25,746 bases of DNA from assembly GCA_900553985.1 (NCBI GenBank), contig USFW01000027.1:1-25746 (forward strand), given 5' to 3'. Below the pieces are notes generated by a model that was not told the DNA's origin, did not search any database, and worked only from the letters and a program-made list of their open reading frames with translations. Below are positions 23,188-25,746 of the stretch, piece after piece; within the stretch, counting starts at the first letter, position 1, and every line of letters starts with the position of its first letter. The position numbers and the translations under genes were made by a program. Origin of the DNA: an uncultured Clostridium sp. Its GTDB lineage: Bacteria > Bacillota > Clostridia > TANB77 > CAG-508.

Positions 23188-23667
23188 ATGCTAACAATAA
23201 ATATTATATGTATTGGAAAAATAAAAGAAAAATATTTAAAAGATGCTATAGATGAATATTCAAAAAGGCTAAGTAAATATTGTAAGTTAAATATTATTGA
23301 ATTATCTGATGAAAAAATCCCAGATAAATTAAATGAAAATATTTCCTTAGAAATAAAAACAAAAGAATGTAATAAAATTTTAGGTCATATAAAAAAAGAT
23401 TCTTATGTCATTTGTTTAGATTTGAAAGGAAAGGAATTTACTTCTGAAGAATTTTCTAAGAAAATAGATACATTATCTTTAGAAAGTAGTAATTTAACTT
23501 TTATAATTGGTGGCTCATTAGGCCTAACTGAAGATTTATTACAAAAATCTAATTTAAAAATTTGTTTTTCAAAAATGACATTTCCTCATCAATTAATTAG
23601 AGTATTTTTATTAGAACAACTTTTTAGGGCTTTTAAAATTTCTAATGGGGAAACTTATCATCGTTAA
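23188..23667 (+). CDS. rlmH: 23S rRNA (pseudouridine1915-N3)-methyltransferase RlmH
   Basis: The protein is 159 aa, exactly the normal RlmH size. It has the SPOUT knot: ICIGKIKEKYLKDAIDEYSK at the start, YVICLDLKGKEFTSEEFS, the SAM-binding FIIGGSLGLTEDLL, and the C-terminal MTFPHQLIRVFLLEQLFRAF followed by KISNGETYHR. The enzyme methylates pseudouridine 1915 in helix 69 of 23S rRNA after subunit joining. The start is preceded by AAGGAG. It is separated from walJ by a terminator and about 170 bp of AT-rich DNA, so it is probably transcribed on its own. Confidence 0.97.
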   Translation: MLTINIICIGKIKEKYLKDAIDEYSKRLSKYCKLNIIELSDEKIPDKLNENISLEIKTKECNKILGHIKKDSYVICLDLKGKEFTSEEFSKKIDTLSLESSNLTFIIGGSLGLTEDLLQKSNLKICFSKMTFPHQLIRVFLLEQLFRAFKISNGETYHR

Positions 23668-24040
23668 TTATTTATATATTTTTTGTAGAGGAAATAATAG
23701 AAATAAATTTTTATAAATATAGGGGCGTATATTATTTTTATTTTTTAGGGGGATTTATTTCCTCTACAAGATTAATTACTATTTGATTATTTTAAGTTAA
23801 TATTTTAATTAATTATTTTTATTTTATTATATTTAATCATAATTATATTGTTTTAATTATTATGTCTTTTACTTGATTATTATTTCATTTCTTTTTGGAA
23901 TTTGTTTGATAAAATATTTATGATTATTTTTCTGATAAAAAAATATATTGATATAAATATGATTAATTTAAAAAACATTTTTAACCTCTTTTTCTTTTCC
24001 ATTATTATACATTATTTGTTATAATATGTCAACAAAAATT
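23668..24040. other. Gene-free intergenic region between rlmH and spmB
   Basis: This 373-bp stretch separates two convergent genes. It contains an 87-bp hairpin-like element (23683-23769) and otherwise only AT-rich DNA with no plausible frame. Confidence 0.6.
23683..23769. repeat. 87-bp element with perfect 15-bp terminal inverted repeats
   Basis: TTGTAGAGGAAATAA (23683-23697) and its exact complement (23755-23769) enclose 57 nt that carry two G-runs (AGGGGCG near 23721, AGGGGGA near 23748) in otherwise AT-only sequence. It may be the rlmH terminator, a small structured RNA, or a MITE-like remnant. Confidence 0.6.
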
Positions 24041-24568
24041 TTATGACATCATTCGACAAATTGCCACACTTGCAAGCATTCCAACAATATCAGCAGTTAA
24101 CGCTGCCCAAAGAACAAATCTAGTCTTTTTTATTTTCACACTACTAGTATACACAGCTATTGTATATAAAGTAGTTTCTGTTGACCCCATTATTGTTGCT
24201 GCAATTATCCCTATATTACTATCCACACCAAAATTTTTCATAATGTCTGTTGCTATTGCAATTGAACTACTTCCAGATATTGGCCTTAATATTGCTAATG
24301 GCATTATTTCGCTTGGAAAATTTAAAATATCTAAAATTGGTGTAATAAAATTAATTATTAAATCTAATATTCCTGAACTTCTTAAAGCTCCTATTGCCAC
24401 AAACAATCCTATTAATGTTGGAAAAATATTTAATACTATATTTAATCCATCTTTTGCTCCGTCTAAAAATATATCAAATGCCTTTTTTCTTTCTATTAAT
24501 GAATAGAAAACTATAATTAAAATTATTAATGGCATTGCTAAATTAGATATATAATTAAGTACACTCAC
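24041..24568 (-). CDS. spmB: Spore maturation protein B
   Basis: The protein is 175 aa with a GTG start at 24568, behind AAGGGG. It has several membrane segments (about 8-24, 42-62, 70-85, 125-140, 150-170) and the nucleoside-recognition/gate-like motifs AILRPISGSSSIAIATDI and GIIAATIMGSTETTLYTIAV typical of SpmB. Start and spmA stop overlap (GTGA), so the two are translationally coupled. SpmA and SpmB are membrane proteins needed for full dehydration and heat resistance of the spore core in Bacillus and Clostridium perfringens; their transport substrate is not known. Confidence 0.95.
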   Translation of the reverse strand: MSVLNYISNLAMPLIILIIVFYSLIERKKAFDIFLDGAKDGLNIVLNIFPTLIGLFVAIGALRSSGILDLIINFITPILDILNFPSEIMPLAILRPISGSSSIAIATDIMKNFGVDSNIGIIAATIMGSTETTLYTIAVYTSSVKIKKTRFVLWAALTADIVGMLASVAICRMMS

Positions 24569-25155
24569 TCTTTCTTCCCCTTTTTATCCATTTTTATTAA
24601 CAATTTAGTTATAAAAACTCCTGCAAAAGCTGCCGCAATTGTTGCTATCCATACTGGAAAAACTATTGAAGTAGGATTTTTAGATCCTAGTGACGTTCTT
24701 ATTGCTATTACTGTTGTTGGTATAATTTGAATTGATGCTGTATTTATAACAATTAACATCAACATTGAATTGCTTAGAGTTGCCTTATCTTCATTTTCCT
24801 CCTGCATTGATTTCATTGCCTTTAATCCTAACGGTGTTGCCGCATTCCCTAATCCTAAGATATTTGAAATCATATTCATTGATATTTCTTTTTCAATTTC
24901 TTTATTTTTAATATCTGGGAATAAAAATCTAATTATTGGATTTAATATTTTTGATAATTTTTCAACAATCCTTGTATTGCTAGCTATTTCTATAATTCCA
25001 TTCCACAAACACATTGTCCCTAACATTGTCAATGATAAGTTAATAGCACTTTCTGTACTATCAAAAATTGATGCATTTAATTTTTCTAAATTACCTGAAA
25101 AAATTGCATATGTAAATGATATTATTATAAAAATTGGCCAAACTAAGTTTAACAT
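24565..25155 (-). CDS. spmA: Spore maturation protein A
   Basis: The protein is 196 aa from the ATG at 25155; AGGTG lies just upstream and an earlier GTG overlaps that site. The membrane protein begins MLNLVWPIFIIISFTYAIFS, with MLGTMCLWNGIIEIA, MISNILGLGNAATPLGLKAM, NSMLMLIVINTASIQIIP and a last helix before a Lys-rich end (KMDKKGKKE). These blocks are diagnostic for SpmA, the partner of SpmB, which follows with a 4-base overlap. Some relatives are fused as one protein; here they are separate. Confidence 0.95.
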   Translation of the reverse strand: MLNLVWPIFIIISFTYAIFSGNLEKLNASIFDSTESAINLSLTMLGTMCLWNGIIEIASNTRIVEKLSKILNPIIRFLFPDIKNKEIEKEISMNMISNILGLGNAATPLGLKAMKSMQEENEDKATLSNSMLMLIVINTASIQIIPTTVIAIRTSLGSKNPTSIVFPVWIATIAAAFAGVFITKLLIKMDKKGKKE

Positions 25156-25206
25156 TACAATCACCTAAATAATTTTATTCAAAGTGAATTTTTTTTATTA
25201 CTTTAA

Positions 25207-25235
25207 TTGACCTGTATTTTTATTTATGATATATT
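25207..25235 (+). promoter_or_regulatory. Promoter of the AbrB-like gene
   Basis: TTGACC (25207-25212), 17 bp, TATATT (25230-25235), 45 bp before the start codon; AAGGAGG follows. Confidence 0.65.
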
Positions 25236-25280
25236 ATGTGTATGATGATTGTAAAATAACTTTTTAAGGAGGATGAAAAT

Positions 25281-25535
25281 ATGAAGTCAACAGGGATTAT
25301 TAGAAGAATGGATGAACTAGGTAGAGTTGTTATTCCAATTGAAATAAGAAATCAATTTAACATAGCAGAAAAAGATCCTATAGAAATATATGTAGATGGC
25401 TCTTCAATCGTTTTAAGAAAATTCGAGCCTAATTGTATTTTTTGTGGTAATACTACTGGTTTAGTTACTTATAATGACAAATTAATCTGTGAAGAATGTT
25501 CACAAAAAATTGGTAAATTAAAACCAGCTAAATAA
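25281..25535 (+). CDS. AbrB/SpoVT-family transition-state regulator with zinc ribbon
   Basis: The protein is 84 aa. The N-terminal swapped-hairpin DNA-binding domain (1-48) reads MKSTGIIRRMDELGRVVIPI EIRNQFNIAEKD and is very close in pattern to Bacillus AbrB. The C-terminal part replaces the AbrB multimerisation tail with a C4 zinc-ribbon-like motif: Cys52, Cys55, Cys70, Cys73 (NCIFCGN ... LICEEC). This compact form is common in Clostridia, where AbrB-type proteins repress stationary-phase and sporulation genes. The start has AAGGAGG at good spacing, and a clear promoter and terminator make it a single-gene unit. Targets cannot be read from the window. Confidence 0.93.
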   Translation: MKSTGIIRRMDELGRVVIPIEIRNQFNIAEKDPIEIYVDGSSIVLRKFEPNCIFCGNTTGLVTYNDKLICEECSQKIGKLKPAK

Positions 25536-25544
25536 TAAATTGAC

Positions 25545-25580
25545 AAGGTATCCTCCAATTTGGATACTTTTTATTTTTAT
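25545..25580 (+). terminator. Intrinsic terminator after the AbrB-like gene
   Basis: A nine-pair stem (25545-25553 with 25562-25570, containing GTATCC/GGATAC) is followed by TTATTTTTAT. Confidence 0.8.
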
Positions 25581-25605
25581 ATAATATATTAATTAATTAA
25601 ATTAA

Positions 25606-25652
25606 AAAAAGAAAAAATATGATAATTTAGCATTAAAATATTTTTTCTTTTT
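25606..25652. terminator. A/T hairpin near the right edge, possible terminator
   Basis: AAAAAGAAAAAATAT (25606-25620) is perfectly complementary to 25638-25652. It could end a minus-strand gene beyond the window or back up the previous terminator. The rest of 25571-25746 is AT-rich and shows no gene. Confidence 0.35.
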
Positions 25653-25746
25653 ATTTATATATAATTCATGATTTTTAATTTAAAAATTGTTTTTTATATT
25701 TAGACTTTTAATCTCTTATTATTTATTTTTATATTTTATCTATTTT

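Noticed and set aside
24770..25168. Plus-strand open frame opposite spmA
   Set aside because: It is the complement of a clearly conserved membrane protein gene and has no start signals.

Overview
This window looks like chromosome from a low-GC, endospore-forming Clostridia-type Firmicute, probably a gut or other anaerobic lineage. The evidence is the very AT-rich intergenic DNA, strong AGGAGG/AAAGGA ribosome binding sites, several TTG/GTG starts, a small SRP RNA, and sporulation/germination genes (sleB, ypeB, spoIIR, spmA, spmB, an AbrB/SpoVT-type regulator). I cannot name the species.

Layout. 1-389: left part of an IS256-family insertion sequence (transposase N-terminus, terminal inverted repeat), cut by the window edge. 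438-2171 (-): large prepilin-like surface protein whose last ~45 codons are abruptly GC-rich and match the C-type-lectin/FGE-like variable tail of diversity-generating retroelement (DGR) targets. 2569-4616 (-): sleB-ypeB, spore cortex lysis. 4866-5999 (+): UgtP/MGDG-synthase-like glycolipid glycosyltransferase. 6200-10426 (-): the Firmicute block tadA - unknown membrane protein - SRP RNA - dnaX - ybaB - recR. 10548-10960 (-): tRNA-Arg(CCT) and a small SpoIIID-like HTH protein. 11113-11829 (+): TtcA-like tRNA thiolase. 11984-13237 (-): a second prepilin/FGE-like protein without the GC-rich tail. 13494-17684: a rearranged accessory patch with an XRE regulator, a near-identical duplicated 5' fragment of the phosphoglucomutase gene, a ttcA-like 3' remnant, an AAA_14/DUF4143 ATPase behind a palindromic operator, and the intact phosphoglucomutase gene. 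17726-17871: an unusual 53-bp perfect inverted repeat. 17893-19140 (-): eukaryotic-type UDP-sugar pyrophosphorylase. 19270-19749 (-): unknown gene. 20138-23667 (+): spoIIR, murA, walJ/yycJ, rlmH. 24041-25155 (-): spmA-spmB. 25281-25535 (+): AbrB-like zinc-ribbon regulator.

How the genes fit together. Phosphoglucomutase and the UDP-sugar pyrophosphorylase would make hexose-1-phosphate and UDP-sugar, which the GT28 glycosyltransferase (glycolipid) and MurA (UDP-GlcNAc to peptidoglycan) can draw on. SpoIIR, SpmA/B, SleB and YpeB cover sigma-E activation, spore core dehydration and germination. TadA, TtcA and RlmH modify tRNA and rRNA; DnaX, YbaB and RecR act in replication and repair.

Most interesting: the likely DGR-diversified, pilin-anchored surface protein at the left edge. 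Its template repeat and reverse transcriptase are not in the window, and an IS256 element sits exactly where they would be expected. Next come the 53-bp inverted repeat, the recent pgm duplication around the DUF4143 ATPase, and that ATPase's 30-bp palindromic operator.
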